Shown here in pieces: positions 1 to 11,746 of a DNA stretch of 64,000 bases. This stretch comes from Streptacidiphilus sp. 4-A2 (GTDB taxonomy: Bacteria; Actinomycetota; Actinomycetes; Streptomycetales; Streptomycetaceae). A program made the position numbers and the translations under genes. The stretch is from the NCBI GenBank assembly GCA_014284505.1, contig JAAFYY010000001.1, positions 930,001-994,000 of the forward strand. The letters run 5' to 3'. The notes below the pieces were generated by a model. It saw nothing but the letters and a program-made list of their open reading frames with translations. It ran no database searches and was not told where the DNA came from. Position 1 is the stretch's first letter, and each line of letters starts with the position of its first letter.

Positions 1-885
1 GACGGTGAGCGGATCGCGGTGTTCACCCGCAGCCTGGAGGACATCACCGCGCGGGTGCCGGAGGTGGTGGAGGCGGCGCGGGCGCTGCCGCTGCGCTCGG
101 CGGTGCTGGACGGCGAGGCGATCGCGCTGCCCCGGAACGGGCGGCCCCGGCCGTTCCAGGTCACCTCCGGGCGGACGGCCTCCCGTCAGGACACCGGCGG
201 GCTGCGGGCGCGGGTCCCGCTGAGCGTCTTCTTCTTCGACCTGCTGCACCGGGACGGCACCGATCTGCTGGATCTGCCCGGCGAGCGCCGGTTCGCGGAA
301 CTGGCCGCGCTGGTACCGGCCGAACAGCGGGTACCGCGGCTGATGACCGGCGACGACGCGACCGCCGACGCCTTCTTCCAGGACGCCCTGGCCCAGGGGC
401 ACGAGGGGGTGGTGGTCAAGGACCCGGCCGCGCCCTATGCCGCCGGGCGGCGCGGAGCCGGCTGGATCAAGGTCAAGCCGCGGCACACCCTGGACCTGGT
501 GGTGCTGGCGGCGGAGTGGGGCAGCGGACGGCGGGAGGGGCTGCTCAGCAATCTGCATCTGGGGGCCCGCGGGGACGGTTCGCCCGGGCTGGGCGACTGG
601 GTGATGCTGGGCAAGACCTTCAAGGGCCTCACCGACGAGACCCTCGCCTTCCAGACCCGTGAACTGTTGCTGCGCGAGGTGGGCCGCGAGCGCGGGGTGG
701 TCCGGGTGCGGCCGGAGCTGGTGGTGGAGGTCGCCTTCGACGGTCTCCAGCACAGCCCGCGCTATCCGGCCGGACTGGCGCTGCGCTTCGCCCGGGTGCT
801 GCGCTACCGGGGCGACAAGAGCGCCGCCGAGGCCGACAGCATTGCCGCGGTGCGGGCGCTCGCCCCACCCGGGGAGGACGACTGA
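1..885 (+). CDS. ATP-dependent DNA ligase, C-terminal part (5' end outside window)
   Basis: The reading frame is open from base 1, so the N-terminus with the adenylated lysine motif lies upstream. The remaining ~294 residues carry ligase motif III/IIIa ([17 protein letters not shown]), motif IV (EGVVVKDP) and motif V (GWIKVKP), followed by an OB-fold region. The length fits the C-terminal ~60% of the ~510-residue actinobacterial ATP ligases of the LigB type. These seal nicks using ATP and work beside the NAD-dependent LigA. The gene ends next to a strong hairpin and faces a leftward gene. The annotated ATG inside the frame is not the start, because homology continues to the window edge. This ligase is not physically linked to the ku/ligD genes at 30 kb. 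Confidence 0.88.
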   Translation, partial: DGERIAVFTRSLEDITARVPEVVEAARALPLRSAVLDGEAIALPRNGRPRPFQVTSGRTASRQDTGGLRARVPLSVFFFDLLHRDGTDLLDLPGERRFAELAALVPAEQRVPRLMTGDDATADAFFQDALAQGHEGVVVKDPAAPYAAGRRGAGWIKVKPRHTLDLVVLAAEWGSGRREGLLSNLHLGARGDGSPGLGDWVMLGKTFKGLTDETLAFQTRELLLREVGRERGVVRVRPELVVEVAFDGLQHSPRYPAGLALRFARVLRYRGDKSAAEADSIAAVRALAPPGEDD

Positions 886-892
886 CACCCCA

Positions 893-922
893 CCGGCCCG
901 GGCGGCTGACCGCCCGGGCCGG
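893..922. terminator. Perfect 13-bp hairpin between convergent genes
   Basis: Arms CCGGCCCGGGCGG and its exact complement are separated by the loop CTGA, 8 bases after the ligase stop and 12 bases from the stop of the opposing gene. There is no T tract, but such GC hairpins are the usual streptomycete bidirectional terminators. Confidence 0.6.
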
Positions 923-933
923 ACGCGGGAGCG

Positions 934-1601
934 TTACGCCCCCGACGGCAAGTCCTGGAGTGAGGCAGCGAGCCGGAAGTGCGAGACAAACGACTCGATG
1001 AACAAACGGGACTGGTCCAGCATCGGCGGACGCTGGCAGGTCACCTTCTCCATGTACTCGCCGAGCACGTTGGCCGCCTGGGCCCGGCGGCCGGTCAGCG
1101 CGCAGGCGATGGCCAGGTGCGCCCTGAGTTCCTGGTAGCGGGGGGCGTGCTCCAGGCGGACGATCAGGTCCTCGATGGAGTCGAAGGAGTGCAGGAACGG
1201 GGCCCCGAACGCCTTGACGTCGTCGAGCAGCACCTGGACCACCGTTTCCACCTGCTCCAGGGTGCGCATCGTCCATCTGCCGTACGGGGCGCCGCCCTGG
1301 CCCTGCCGGTGCAGCAGGTCCGACAGCGGGGCGCTGAAGGAGCAGGCACCGGACAGTCCGAGCGGCTGGCGGCCGCGGAAGCTGGCGAGCAGCCGGCTGA
1401 GCTCCAGGTGCTGTACGCCGAGGGTCGGGTGAAAGGTCACCCGCGCCCCTCTGGTCTGCAGGTTCGCGCGGAGCTGGTACGCGATGCCGTTGGACCCGCT
1501 GACGGCGAACGTGGTTCCTCGTCGTCGGTCTGGGTCCAGCCGAGCCCGTACAGGCCGGCGGCGAACCGGCGGGCAGCGGCGTCTTCTACTGGGGAATACA
1601 A
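934..1601 (-). CDS. Hypothetical protein with one frameshift
   Basis: The clear part is a 168-residue frame ending at 934 with Leu- and Ala-rich helices (RLEHAPRYQELRAHLAIA, ALTGRRAQAANVL). Upstream, a second frame reads LYGLGWTQTDDEE and then, after a one-base shift near 1515, continues as SGSNGIAYQLRANLQTRGAR into the main frame, so the gene probably begins near 1600, possibly at TTG 1601. I do not recognise the family with certainty. The N-terminal part vaguely resembles DUF4304-like proteins of actinomycetes. There are no membrane segments and no signal peptide. The gene is convergent with the ligase and follows the DUF427 gene on the same strand with a ~50-base gap. Confidence 0.5.
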
Positions 1602-1653
1602 CGGGGCACCACCAAACAGTCTGTGTCGCCGGTTTCCAGGGGGCCGGTCCGGG

Positions 1654-2046
1654 TCAGGCCTCCTCTTCCACCTGGAGGATGGTCCGTTCCTGGTAGAAGG
1701 CGATCAGCCCGGCCAGCGGCTCCATACCGGTCAGCGGCTCCGGGTAGCACCAGGCGACGCTGTCGTCGCTGCCCTCCTGCTCAAGCGTGAGGTGGACCGC
1801 GGAACCCTTGTAGGGGCAGTAGGACGCGGTGCTCGCGGTGGACAGCAGTTCGGTGCGGACATCCTCCGGGGGGAAGTAGTAGCGCACCGGGTGGTAGCCC
1901 TCGTGCACCGCGATGGTCCGCCGGCTGTCGGCGAGGACCGTACCCCGGGACCTCACGGTGACCCGTTCCTGACCGGGCTTCAGTACCACCGGGCCGACCT
2001 GGTGCACCGATTCGGGCTGCTGGAGCTGTGAGTTGTCGCTCGCCAT
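1654..2046 (-). CDS. DUF427 domain protein
   Basis: This 130-residue protein begins at ATG 2046 behind a GGAG ribosome site (TTGGAGATATGAC). It matches the DUF427 family: PVVLKPGQERVTVRSRGTVLADSRRTI, a Tyr-rich YHPVRYYFPPEDV stretch, and the family hallmark of a Cys-Pro-Tyr-Lys-Gly segment (YCPYKGSA) followed by CYPEP. The biochemical role of DUF427 is unsettled; members are small soluble single-domain proteins common in actinobacteria. A longer upstream frame to 2157 exists but has no better ribosome site. It is intact, unlike most neighbours. Confidence 0.85.
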   Translation of the reverse strand: MASDNSQLQQPESVHQVGPVVLKPGQERVTVRSRGTVLADSRRTIAVHEGYHPVRYYFPPEDVRTELLSTASTASYCPYKGSAVHLTLEQEGSDDSVAWCYPEPLTGMEPLAGLIAFYQERTILQVEEEA

Positions 2047-2204
2047 GTCATATCTCCAAGGAAACAAGGAAGCGTGGTGAACATCGGGTACTCGGGCACG
2101 GTGGGCAACCCGCCTCACCGCCGGGTGAGTTGCCGGGGCGGGTGACCGGAGGCCCACTGGGCGGCGGGCCTCCGGCGCCAGGTCGTCGAACCGCTGCCGG
2201 CGGT

Positions 2205-3663
2205 TCAGTTCGCGGAGGCGACCCGGGGCTCCACCGGCTGCACCGCCTCGGCCGAGGCGGTCTCGTTGCGGGCGGCACGGCTCTCGGCCATCCGGGCCCA
2301 GAAGGCGATGATCGCGCCGAGGAGGCAGAAGGCCGCGGCGATGAGCACCGCGCTGTTGGTGCCGGAGGCCATGGCCGCGGCCGGGCCCTTGACCGACTTC
2401 CCCTGGCTGACCACGGTGACCACGATGGCGACACCCAGCGCGGAGCCGAGGTAGCGGGCGCTGTTGTTGGCGCCCGAGCCCATCGCGGCCCGGTTGGCCG
2501 GGACGCTGCTGACCGCGAGCCGGGCGAGCGCGGAGTTCAGCACGCCGCTGCCGATACCGGCCACGACCAGCCCGGGGACCAGGTGGGTCCAGGAGCCGCC
2601 GGCGTTGATCCCGTAGAGGATGGCCTCGCCGATGCCGCAGAGCAGCAGCGAGGCGGCGACCTGGGTGGTGGCCGCCATCCTGGTGGCCAGGCGGCGGGCC
2701 TGGAGCGCGGAGATCACGGACAGGCCGGACCAGATCGCCAGCACCCCGGAGGCGGCCAGCGGGGTCTCGCCCAGGGACTTCTGCAGCACGGTCGGCAGGT
2801 AGCTCATCAGACCGACGATGGCCAGACCGGTGAACAGCGCGCCGCCGCTGGAGGCGATGAAGCCGGGGTTGCGGAACAGCGCGAGGTCCAGCATCGGCTC
2901 GCTGACCTTGGCCTCCACCAGCACGAAGGCCAGCAGCAGCACCACGCCGATGACCAGCAGCTCGATCACGATGGAGCGGCCCCAGCCGTGGCGTCCCTCG
3001 GAGAGCCCGGCGATCAGGCAGGAGGCGCCGCTGGCGAGGGTGAGCACACCGAACAGGTCGAGCTTGCGCGGCGCCTCGCTGCGGGACTCCTCCAGGCCGC
3101 CGATGGCGAGCAGCAGCAGCACCAGTGCCAGCGCGCCCAGCGCCCAGTAGATCGAACGCCAGCCGCCGGCCTTCTCGATCAGCGCGGCGTAGACCGGGCC
3201 CACGGCGATGCGAGGCCGACCGAGGCGCCCCACATGCCCAGTGCCCGGACCCGCTTGGCGGGCTCGGGGTAGGCGTGGCCGATCAGGCCCAGGGTCGGGG
3301 CCAGGATCGCGGCGGCGGCGCAGCCCTGGAGGACTCGCCCGGTGAGGAACAGCGCGGTGTCCGGGGCGGCCGCGGAGAGCACGGTGGAGATCACCAGCAG
3401 CACCGCACCGGCGCCGAAGACCCGCTTGCGCCCGTAGTCGTCAGCCGCGCTGCCGGAGGTGAGCAGCAGGGCTGCCAGGCCGATCAATGTGCCGGTGAGC
3501 ACCCAGGTCTGCGCTGAGTCCCCGATGTGCAGGGCCGCGGCGGTGGGCGCCAGCGTGGTCAGCGCGCCGTGTAGTCGACCAGTACCAGCAGGGTGCCGAA
3601 ACATGCGATGAGAAGTGTGGTGCCAGGGCTGCGCATCCGGCTGCCCGGAGGGTTGAGCGACAT
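2205..3663 (-). CDS. MFS exporter, DHA2 (EmrB/QacA) type, frameshifted
   Basis: Three overlapping frames join into one ~485-residue 14-TM drug-exporter-type protein. ATG 3663 gives a short N-terminus ending in LLVLVDYTA; after a break near 3565 the frame continues ALTTLAPTAAALHIGDSAQTWVL and DYGRKRVFGAG (the loop 2-3 motif). A second break near 3205 leads to GPVYAALIEKAGGWRSIYW and the remaining helices to 2205. It lies divergent from an HxlR-type regulator with 91 bases between, the usual layout of a regulated efflux pump. The substrate is unknown. Its position just outside the methylaspartate-mutase operon makes export or self-resistance for that product possible but unproven. Confidence 0.8.
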
Positions 3664-3712
3664 GACGTGACTCCCTCTGAGTCTGGTGAACGAACTCACT
3701 AAAAGCTATCAC

Positions 3713-3724
3713 ACCAGATCTGGT
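3713..3724. promoter_or_regulatory. 12-bp palindrome in the MFS/hxlR divergent promoter region
   Basis: ACCAGATCTGGT is a perfect palindrome between the two divergent starts (3663 and 3755), in a locally AT-richer stretch (ACTAAAAGCTATCACACC). A single regulator dimer bound here could control both promoters. The assignment to the HxlR protein is inferred from position only. Confidence 0.45.
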
Positions 3725-3754
3725 CACCGAACTTCGTCCGGTAAACTCTGGGCT

Positions 3755-4292
3755 ATGGCGCTGGGAACTGATTACGCACAACAGGACTGCTCGCTCGCGC
3801 GCGCACTGGAGGTGGTGGGCGAGCGCTGGAGCATGCTGATCGTGCGCGACGCCTTCTACGGGGTACAGCGGTTCAAGGACTTCCTGACCCACCTGGACAT
3901 CCCGCGGGCCGTACTCACCAGTCGGCTCCAGTCACTGGTCACCGCGGGGGTCCTGCAGAAATCCCCTACCAGCAGTCACCGGTCCGCTACGGCTATGTGC
4001 TCACCGAGGCCGGGCGGGAGCTGTGGCTGCCCATCTACGGGCTGGCCAGGTGGGGCGAGCGGCACGCCTCGGTGGGCGGGCCCAGGACGGTTGTTCAGCC
4101 ATGCCGACTGCGGCACCCGGCTGGACACCATCGGCTGCTGCCCCTCCTGCGGCGGCGGGGTGCTGCCGCAGGACGTGATGATGCGGCCGGTCCGGGGTCG
4201 CTGGACGAGTGCGCGCGCGGGCGCTGGCCCGGCCGCACCGGCTGCTCACTCCGATCGAGCTGCGCGCGGACGACCTGGTCGACGCGGGCTGA
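3755..4292 (+). CDS. HxlR-type winged-helix regulator, frameshifted
   Basis: The frame from ATG 3755 shows the HxlR core: CSLARALEVVGERWSMLIVRDAFYGVQRFKDF, then LDIPRAVLTSRLQSLV. After a break near 3965 it continues VLTEAGRELWLPIYGLARWG. After a second break near 4090 comes a C-terminal segment with HADCGTRLD and CCPSCGGG, and after a third near 4210 it ends in RPHRLLTPIELRADDLVDAG. Corrected length is about 178 residues. HxlR proteins bind DNA as dimers and often act as redox or ligand sensors. The two CxxC-like pairs may bind metal. It is divergent from the DHA2 exporter, which it probably controls. Confidence 0.8.
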
Positions 4293-4304
4293 CCGGTCAC
4301 GGCA

Positions 4305-4349
4305 GACCGCGGCGGCCCGCCCCCGCAACAGGGGGCGGCCGCCGCGGTC
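4305..4349. terminator. Long GC hairpin between convergent hxlR-like and PfkB genes
   Basis: A stem of about 19 base pairs (left arm starting GACCGCGGCGGC, right arm ending GCCGCCGCGGTC) with one bulged C and the loop GCAACA fills the gap between two facing stop codons. It is very probably a bidirectional terminator. Confidence 0.7.
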
Positions 4350-4354
4350 CGCTG

Positions 4355-5330
4355 CTACCGGTGCAGGTGCGGGCGCACCCGCTCGCCCGCCTCGGTCCCG
4401 TAGGCCTCGCCGAGCCGCCGGACGAACTCGTCCGGCTCGAAGGCGTACTCCTGGGTGCCGACGGCCTCCAGCGCGAGGGTGGCCAGCAGGCAGCCCACCT
4501 CGGCCGCCGCCGCCGCGGCAGCTGCCAGGCCAGCCCGGCCAGGAACCCGGCCCGGAAGGCGTCGCCGACCCCGGTCGGGTCGGCCCGGCGCAGCTCCCGC
4601 GGCGGACCACCTCGATCGACGGCAGGCCGTAGCGCTCGATCCGGACCCCGCCGGCCCCGAGCGTGGTCAGCCAGACCCCCACCCGCCCCAGCAGTTCGGC
4701 CTCGGTCAGGCCGGTCTTCTGCAGCAGCAGCTTGTGCTCGTAGGCGTTGGTGAACAGGTAGCCGGCCCCGCTGACCAGGGTCAGCGCGTCCGCGCCGGAG
4801 AGCGCGGCCAGCTGCTGCGAGGGGTCGGCCGCGAACGGCAGGCCCGCCGCGACGCACTCCGCCGTCCGCCGCAGCATCGCCCGGGGGTCGTCCGGACCGA
4901 TCAGCACCAGGTCAGCCGGTCCGGTGCGGGACAGCACCTCACCCAGGTCGATGTCCGCCGCCCGGCTCATCGCACCGGGGTAGAAGGACGCGATCTGGTT
5001 CTGCTCGCGGTCGGTGGTGCACAGGAACCGCGCCGTGTAGAGCTCCGGCACCACCAGCACGCCGCGGGTGTCCACGCCGTGCTCCGCCAGCCAGGCCCGG
5101 TAGGGCGGGAAGTCGGCGCCCACGGCCCCGAGCAGGACCGGCTCCAGACCGAGCCGGCCCAGCCCGAAGGCGATATTGGCGCCGACACCGCCGCGCCGCA
5201 CCTCCAGTTCCTCGACCAGGAAGGAGAGCGAGAGGTGCGCCAGCTCGTCCGGCAGGATCTGCTCGGCGATGCTGCCGGGAAAGGTCATCAGATGGTCGGT
5301 GGCAATGGAGCCGCTCACCACGATCCGCAT
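4355..5330 (-). CDS. PfkB-family kinase, adenosine-kinase-like, frameshifted
   Basis: The ATG at 5330 gives [19 protein letters not shown], the start typical of actinomycete PfkB/ribokinase adenosine kinases, followed by [17 protein letters not shown] (PfkB signature 1). After a break near 4600 the frame carries [16 protein letters not shown], the signature 2 with the catalytic Asp of GAGD-type motifs. After a break near 4520 it ends [11 protein letters not shown]...RVRPHLHR. Corrected length is ~325 residues. The expected reaction is ATP-dependent phosphorylation of adenosine to AMP. It is 37 bases behind metK, so together they would supply SAM and remove the adenosine derived from S-adenosylhomocysteine during methylation. 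SahH and a methionine synthase are not in the window. A sugar substrate is the alternative. Confidence 0.82.
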
Positions 5331-5367
5331 CGACGCCCCCTCCCCGGCCGCGGCGGGCGGACGCCCA

Positions 5368-6584
<1,217 letters not shown>

Positions 6585-6649
6585 CAGGTCATCCTTCTGG
6601 GTGGCGGCCGCAGGGCCGGAGGAGCGTCAACTGGTCGGCTGGTCCGGGG

Positions 6650-7658
6650 TCACCGCTCGCGCGGCTCGGCCACCAGCAGCTCGGTGTCCAGGGGCAGGCT
6701 GTGCACCGCGGCCAGGTCGAAACCGGCCTGCTCCAGCAGCGTGCGGTACTGGGAGGTGCTGCGCTCGGTGCCCCCGGCGATGGTCAGCATGTGGACGTCG
6801 AACCAGGCGGCCAGCGACTTGGTGCCGTCCTCGGGGATGACCCGCTCGATGATCAGCAGCTGCCCCTTGTCCTGGATCGACTCGCGGATCCGGGCCAGCA
6901 CCTCCAGGCACTTGGCGTCGTCCCGGCCGTGCAGCACCCGGGAGAGCAGGTAGACGTCGCCGCCCGTGGGCACCTTCTCGTAGTAGTTGCCGTGGGAGTA
7001 GTCGATCCGGGCGCCGACGTCGGTGCGCGACAGCTCCTCCTCGGCCGCCCGGATCACGTGCTCGGTGTCGAACAGCACGCCCCGGGCCTGCGGGTGCGCC
7101 CGCAGCACGGTGGCCAGCAGGGCCCCGTTGCCGCCCGCGATGTCCACCACGGTGTGCGCCCGCGCGGCGTCGATCAGACCCGGGACCGGCTCGAAGAACG
7201 CCGAGCCGGCCGCCATCGCCCGGTCGAACTTGGCGGTCAGCTCAGGGGTCTGACCGAAGTACGGGTACATCGCGGCGCCGTGCAGCGACTCGAAGCCGTT
7301 CTCCCCGGTGCGCACGGTGTGCAGCAGCCGGCCCCAGCCGCTGTAGAACTCCTCACCGTAGAGCAGCGCGAGGTCGCGCATGGAGCCGTGCTCCTCGGTG
7401 CGCAGCAGCACCCCGCTCTCGGTGGCGTGGTAGCGCCCGTCGGCGTCCACGGTGAGTACGTCGAGCTCGATGAGGAAGCGCAGCAGCCGGGCCAGCGACG
7501 GCTCGTCGCTGCCGGTCAGCACCGCCAGCTCGGCGGCGGTCAGCGGGCTGTCCTCCAGGTGGTCGGCCAGGCCCAGCTTGGCCGCCACGTAGACGGCCTG
7601 CGAGGCCCAGTAGCCGATCAGCTGGTCCATCAGCCGGCGGCGGGGCGGTGTCGTTCAT
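6650..7658 (-). CDS. SAM-dependent O-methyltransferase (COMT/hydroxyneurosporene type)
   Basis: This ~335-residue enzyme has an N-terminal dimerisation/winged-helix region (LIGYWASQAVYVAAKLGLADHLED, LTGSDEPSLARLLRFLIEL) and a C-terminal Rossmann domain with the SAM site VVDIAGGNGALLATVL and the family segment SRVLHGRDDAKCLEVL, which contains the His used as general base in this class. The start is ATG 7658 behind GAGGAG, with one break near 7630; otherwise the frame would begin at MDQLIGYW. Family members methylate hydroxyl groups of aromatic or polyketide products, so the hydroxylated product of this operon is the expected substrate. It is clustered directly with metK. Confidence 0.88.
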
Positions 7659-7720
7659 CCTGCGGTCTCCTCAACGTGAACGGAACGGGTGCGACGGGCG
7701 GAGCGGGTAGGGGTGAGCGG

Positions 7721-9657
7721 CTAGACGGCGGCGAGCGTGCGGCGGTGCAGGTTGTCCGCTCCGGTCAGCAGGCAGCCCCGGGCGATGGCGTCGCCCTGGA
7801 GCAGCGTCCGCGAACCCACGTGCGGGCGGGCGCCGATGGCGGTGACCCACTGCACCGACTCCACCGGCGGGCCGTAGGAGAAGCGGCCGTTGTGCGGTGT
7901 CCCGTCGGCGTCGATCAGCCGGAAGCTGCCCTCGGTGACGTCGATGCCGCCGGTCTCGTAGCCGGGCCCGTCGGCGTCGGGTATCCGGTGCGGGCGGCAG
8001 GCGCCGGCCGCGACCAGGTGCGCCAGCAGCGGGTCGGTGGCCCGGCGCAGGTCGGTCAGCGCCAGGTGCGCCTCGATCAGCCCGCCGACCGCGAGCGGGG
8101 CCTCGTCGACGTCCGGGGAGGACACCAGGAACCGGCCGGTCGCGGCGTCGGTCGCGATCCGCATCCGCGGGCCGATCATCCGCACCACCCCGGCGGCGAC
8201 CAGCGCCTCCAGTTCCTCGACCCGCTTCACCGGCGGGCCGCTGGCGAGGAAGTTGTTGAGCCCGCTGAACCAGCGGTCGACATGCTCGCGGTAGGACGCG
8301 CCGCGCAGGCCCTGGTGCGAGACCACCTGCCGGATCTCGTCGCGCAGGTCGCGCATGATGGCCGCGGTGGCCTTGAACGCGCTGCGGGCGGGCCCGGCCT
8401 CGGACTGCTCCATGTCCCAGCGCAGCCGCTCGGCCACCCAGTCGCGGTACTCGTCACGGTCGGCGAAGCGGCGGTCCAGGCTGGGGTGGTCGATCCGGTC
8501 CCAGTCCCAGTGCGTGGCCGGGTCCGGGAAGCGCCCGGCGATCAGCGCGTCCAGCTCCGGGCTGCCCCACTCCAGCGCGCAGTAGGCGTCCAGGAACTGC
8601 TCGCGCTCCGCCTCGGGCGCCTCACTGAGCAGGCTGCGGTAGTAGACGAAGCCGACCTCCTTGGCCACGTAGGGCCACAGGTCGCGCCTGAAGTCGGTCT
8701 CGCCGCGCCCGGCGTTCTGCCGCAGCCGGGCAATCACCTCGGCGGTCAGGAAGCGCGGCTGGTAGCGCGGGACGACCTCCAGGTGCACCTCGGCCCGGGC
8801 GGTGTAGGGCAGGCCGCGCCCGGATCCGGCGTACAGCACCGGCTCCTGGCCCGAGGGCAGGTAGCGCAGCCGGCCGTCGGCGCCGCGCTCGAACCGGCCG
8901 CCGCGGCCGGTGGTGAGCAGCGTCGCGTAGTCGAAGAAGCTGAGGCCCAGGCCGCGCAGGGCCACCGGCTCGCCGCGGGAAAGGCGGACAGGTCGGTCTC
9001 GGCCGGGCTGGACGGCGGCAGGTAGGTGAGCCGGTGCTCCGCCGCGAAGCCGGCCAGCTTCTGCTGGCCCGCGGTGGGCGCCACGTCGAAGTGCCCTGGG
9101 CGAGCACCACGGCGTCGACGGTCAGCGGCTGGTCGGAGTCCTCCAGCCACAGCTGCTGGGTGCCGTCCCCGGCGTCCGCCAGCGAGACCGCGCGGGTGCG
9201 GTGGATCTCGACGCTGAGCTCGGGCGGGGCGCTGCGCAGGATGTGGCCCAGCGCCCAGCTGAGGTAGGCGCCGTTCAGGGCCCGGCTGCCGTAGGTCCAC
9301 GGCAGCATCCCGTCGACCTCGGCCCGGGCCTCGTCGCTGACGTCGTCGACCTTGCCCTCGTTGACCAGTCTGGACCACTGGTACTGGGTCGGCCCGGGGA
9401 TGATCGGCCCCTCGCAGGGGACGGAGTCGTCGGTGAACACGGTGACGTCGGAGGCGACGGTGTTCATCAGCAGTGAACGGTCCTGCCCCTGGTTCCACAC
9501 CGGCCGCCGCCCGCCGGGTAGGGGTCGATCAGATGGACCTCGATCGGCACGCCCGGCACGAGCAGCGGCGAGTTTGCGCAGAGGCGTTCGAGTGCGACGA
9601 CACCGCGGGCCCTGCGCCCACGATGCCCACGCGGATAGCCGGACGGCTGGCGGTCAC
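7721..9657 (-). CDS. FAD/NAD(P)-binding oxidoreductase-like protein, frameshifted
   Basis: GTG 9657 (behind AGGGAAGGA) begins VTASRPAIRVGIVGAGP, a dinucleotide-binding GxGxxG strand. After breaks near 9590, 9090 and 8975 the protein totals ~640 residues. Recognisable parts are MNTVASDVTVF, QYQWSRLVN, VDAVVLAQGT (second nucleotide-binding strand) and a long C-terminal domain ending NLHRRTLAAV. This matches the FAD/NAD(P)-binding family with PF13454 at the N-terminus, found in actinomycete biosynthetic loci. The exact reaction is not known. Oxidation of an amino acid or of a carrier-bound intermediate is plausible. It lies between the mutase E subunit (68-base gap) and the methyltransferase (62-base gap). 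Confidence 0.75.
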
Positions 9658-9725
9658 TGGCAGTCCTTCCCTGGTGGTTTGCGCTTGGTAGTGGTGTGCG
9701 GAAGGGCCCGCTGGTGGCGGGTGCC

Positions 9726-11128
9726 TCAGCGCACGAGGTCGCTGGTGTCGGTTTCGCCGAAGAGGCGCGGGAAGTAGTCGATGTCCGCCTTCAGCACCTG
9801 GAACAGGTCGGCCGGGCTGGTCCTCCGGGCCGCCCCTCGGCCAGCAGCCGCCGGTTGCGCTTGACGCTCGCGTCCGACAGCGGGAGCCCACCGTGCTCCT
9901 GGTAGCGGATCGCCCCGCTCGGGTCGCGCAGCGGGGTGATCTCCGAGCGGGCGTGCCGGCTGGCGCTGAACGGGATGTCCAGCTTCCCCTCGGCGAAGGC
10001 GGTGACGATGCCGCTGCGCAGGTTGCGTGCCTCCAGGACCGGCTCGACGATCTCCGCCACCTCGCGGCAGATCCACTCCAACTCCTCGGCGACGGCCCCG
10101 GAGTCGACCGAGACGAAGCCGAGCAGTTCGGAGTTGGCGATGTCGGCCAGACGCAACCCGGCGACATTGGCCTCGGTGTCCGGGATCCCCAGTGCCTCCT
10201 GATAGGTCTTGGTGATCATCTTCGAGGCGCCGCCGAGCCGCGCGGTCAGTGCCCCGTAGAAGATGAGCTCCTCGGCGTGGTTGCGTTCCCTGGGGAAGAC
10301 GCCCATGAACTCGTGCAGCACCGCGTGGATCTGCACCCCGGCCGGCAGGTAGCGGCGGCGAGCCGCGGGATGGCCCGCAGCGCGGCCACGTCCTGCACCA
10401 GCTGGCCGCTCTGCGGGTAGGAGACGGAGATGCAGCGCACGCCCTCGGCGGCCGCGGCCACCGCCTCCAGCATGCTCACCGCCAGGCTGATCGACGCGCA
10501 CCAGGACCGCGGTGAGCGTGCCGAACAGCTCCCGGTCGACGATGATCCCGAGACCGGCCAGCTCGCCGCAGACCGAGTCCACTTCGGCCCACGCCTCGAG
10601 CGAGTGGGCCAGCGGCACGTCCTTCGAGTACGGCAGGTTGTAGGAGATGCCACCGCCCTCGAAGGAGGTGATCCCGGAGGCCACCGCGACCTGGAACAGG
10701 GGCCGGGCGTCGGGTGAGCCGTGCCGGATCTCCATCGGCGGCGCCACCGACTCGTTCAGTTCCCGCCCCCGTTCCCAGCCGTGGGTGACCAGCGGGTAGC
10801 CGTTCAGGGTCCGCGGGTCGGCCCGCAGCGCCCGCGCGGCGTTGTCGAACCGCAGCAACCGGGTGTGCGAGTCGATGGTCAGCGTCAGGATGTCCGCCCG
10901 GCCGTCGCGTTCCAGCTGGGCGAGCAGCGCTCCCATCTCCTTGTGGCCGCCCACGCCGCAGCGTGGTTGCAACGCGACCCGCCCGGCGAGGCGGCACGAC
11001 TCCAGCACCTCGGCCGCCGAAGGTTTCCCCAACTTCCTTATGTAGTCGGCTGATTCTCGCAATGTCGGGAGTTCGGGGACGGCCGGCACAGCGTCACCCC
11101 CGAAGGAGGAAGGGGAATCCGTGCTCAT
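9726..11128 (-). CDS. glmE: Glutamate (methylaspartate) mutase, E/epsilon subunit, frameshifted
   Basis: This is the large subunit of the adenosylcobalamin enzyme that interconverts L-glutamate and (2S,3S)-3-methylaspartate. ATG 11128 gives the family features [75 protein letters not shown] and [21 protein letters not shown]. Breaks near 10490, 10360 and 9830 divide it; corrected length is ~467 residues (family ~480). The C-terminus reads [22 protein letters not shown]. The start codon overlaps the S-subunit stop as ATGA, indicating translational coupling. In actinomycetes this pair supplies 3-methylaspartate for peptides such as friulimicin or starter units such as in vicenistatin; here no NRPS/PKS is nearby. 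Confidence 0.93.
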
Positions 11129-11618
11129 CGGGCAGTGGTGTCGACCAGCTCACGGGTGACCGGGGCCCCGACTGCCCGCAGGCTGTCGAGCAGTGGGACC
11201 AGACTGTCCGGGTGGGCCAGCACGTGGTCCACGCCGAGCTCGTACAGCCGGGTGGTGGAGGACTCGTCCTTGGCGCTGCCGACCGAGAGGTTGCCGCCGA
11301 CAATCACCGGGCAGTTGATCCGGCCCTGGAGCTTGGCGTCGGCGAGGTCGTGCAGGTCCTCGTGGATGTGGCCGTTGAGGCTGCCGATGATGACCGCCTC
11401 GGCTGCCGGGTAGAGCTCGCAGGCGTCCGCGAACTCGGAGACCGGGGTGCAGGTGCCGAGGTTGACCACGGTCAGCCCCTGGGCCCGCAGGCTGTGTGCG
11501 ATCAGGTGGTTGGCAACGGCATGGCTGTCGCTGGCCGCGACGCCCAGCACCACCACGCGTGGGCCTGCGAGCTGCCCTCGGGGAGAGCGGTCTCGTCTTG
11601 GTGGACGGAGATGGACAT
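11125..11618 (-). CDS. glmS: Glutamate (methylaspartate) mutase, S/sigma B12-binding subunit
   Basis: This small flavodoxin-like cobalamin-binding subunit (~164 residues after one correction near 11575; start ATG 11618, MSISVHQDETALPEG) partners the E subunit encoded next. The base-off/His-on motif reads SDSHAVA: the Asp and the cobalt-ligating His of DxHxxG are present but the terminal Gly is Ala. The other family motifs, GSL (IIGSLNGHIHEDL) and GGNL, are intact. VNLGTCTPVSEF is the typical second helix region. Its stop overlaps the E-subunit start by four bases. The Gly-to-Ala change is read directly and does not lie at a frameshift. Whether it matters for B12 binding is unknown. Confidence 0.92.
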
Positions 11619-11746
11619 CAGCGCTGCTGCCTTTCGTGGAGGGAGGGAGTTCCGGGGCCGTTCCGTTCCGGGACGGCTGTTGCTGTCTGCCGTGCGACTA
11701 CTGCCTGCCGTGCGTCCGGCACCGTGGCCGGAATCTGATGCACCGT

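Noticed and set aside
2028..3272. A 414-residue plus-strand frame over the MFS exporter
   Set aside because: Low-complexity Gly/Gln/His-rich translation, antisense to a recognisable DHA2 transporter; a shadow.
6701..9025. A 774-residue plus-strand open frame opposite the methyltransferase and FAD-protein genes
   Set aside because: It is antisense to genes with clear motifs, is Gly/Arg/Val/Gln-biased without any domain, and is the usual GC-rich shadow frame.
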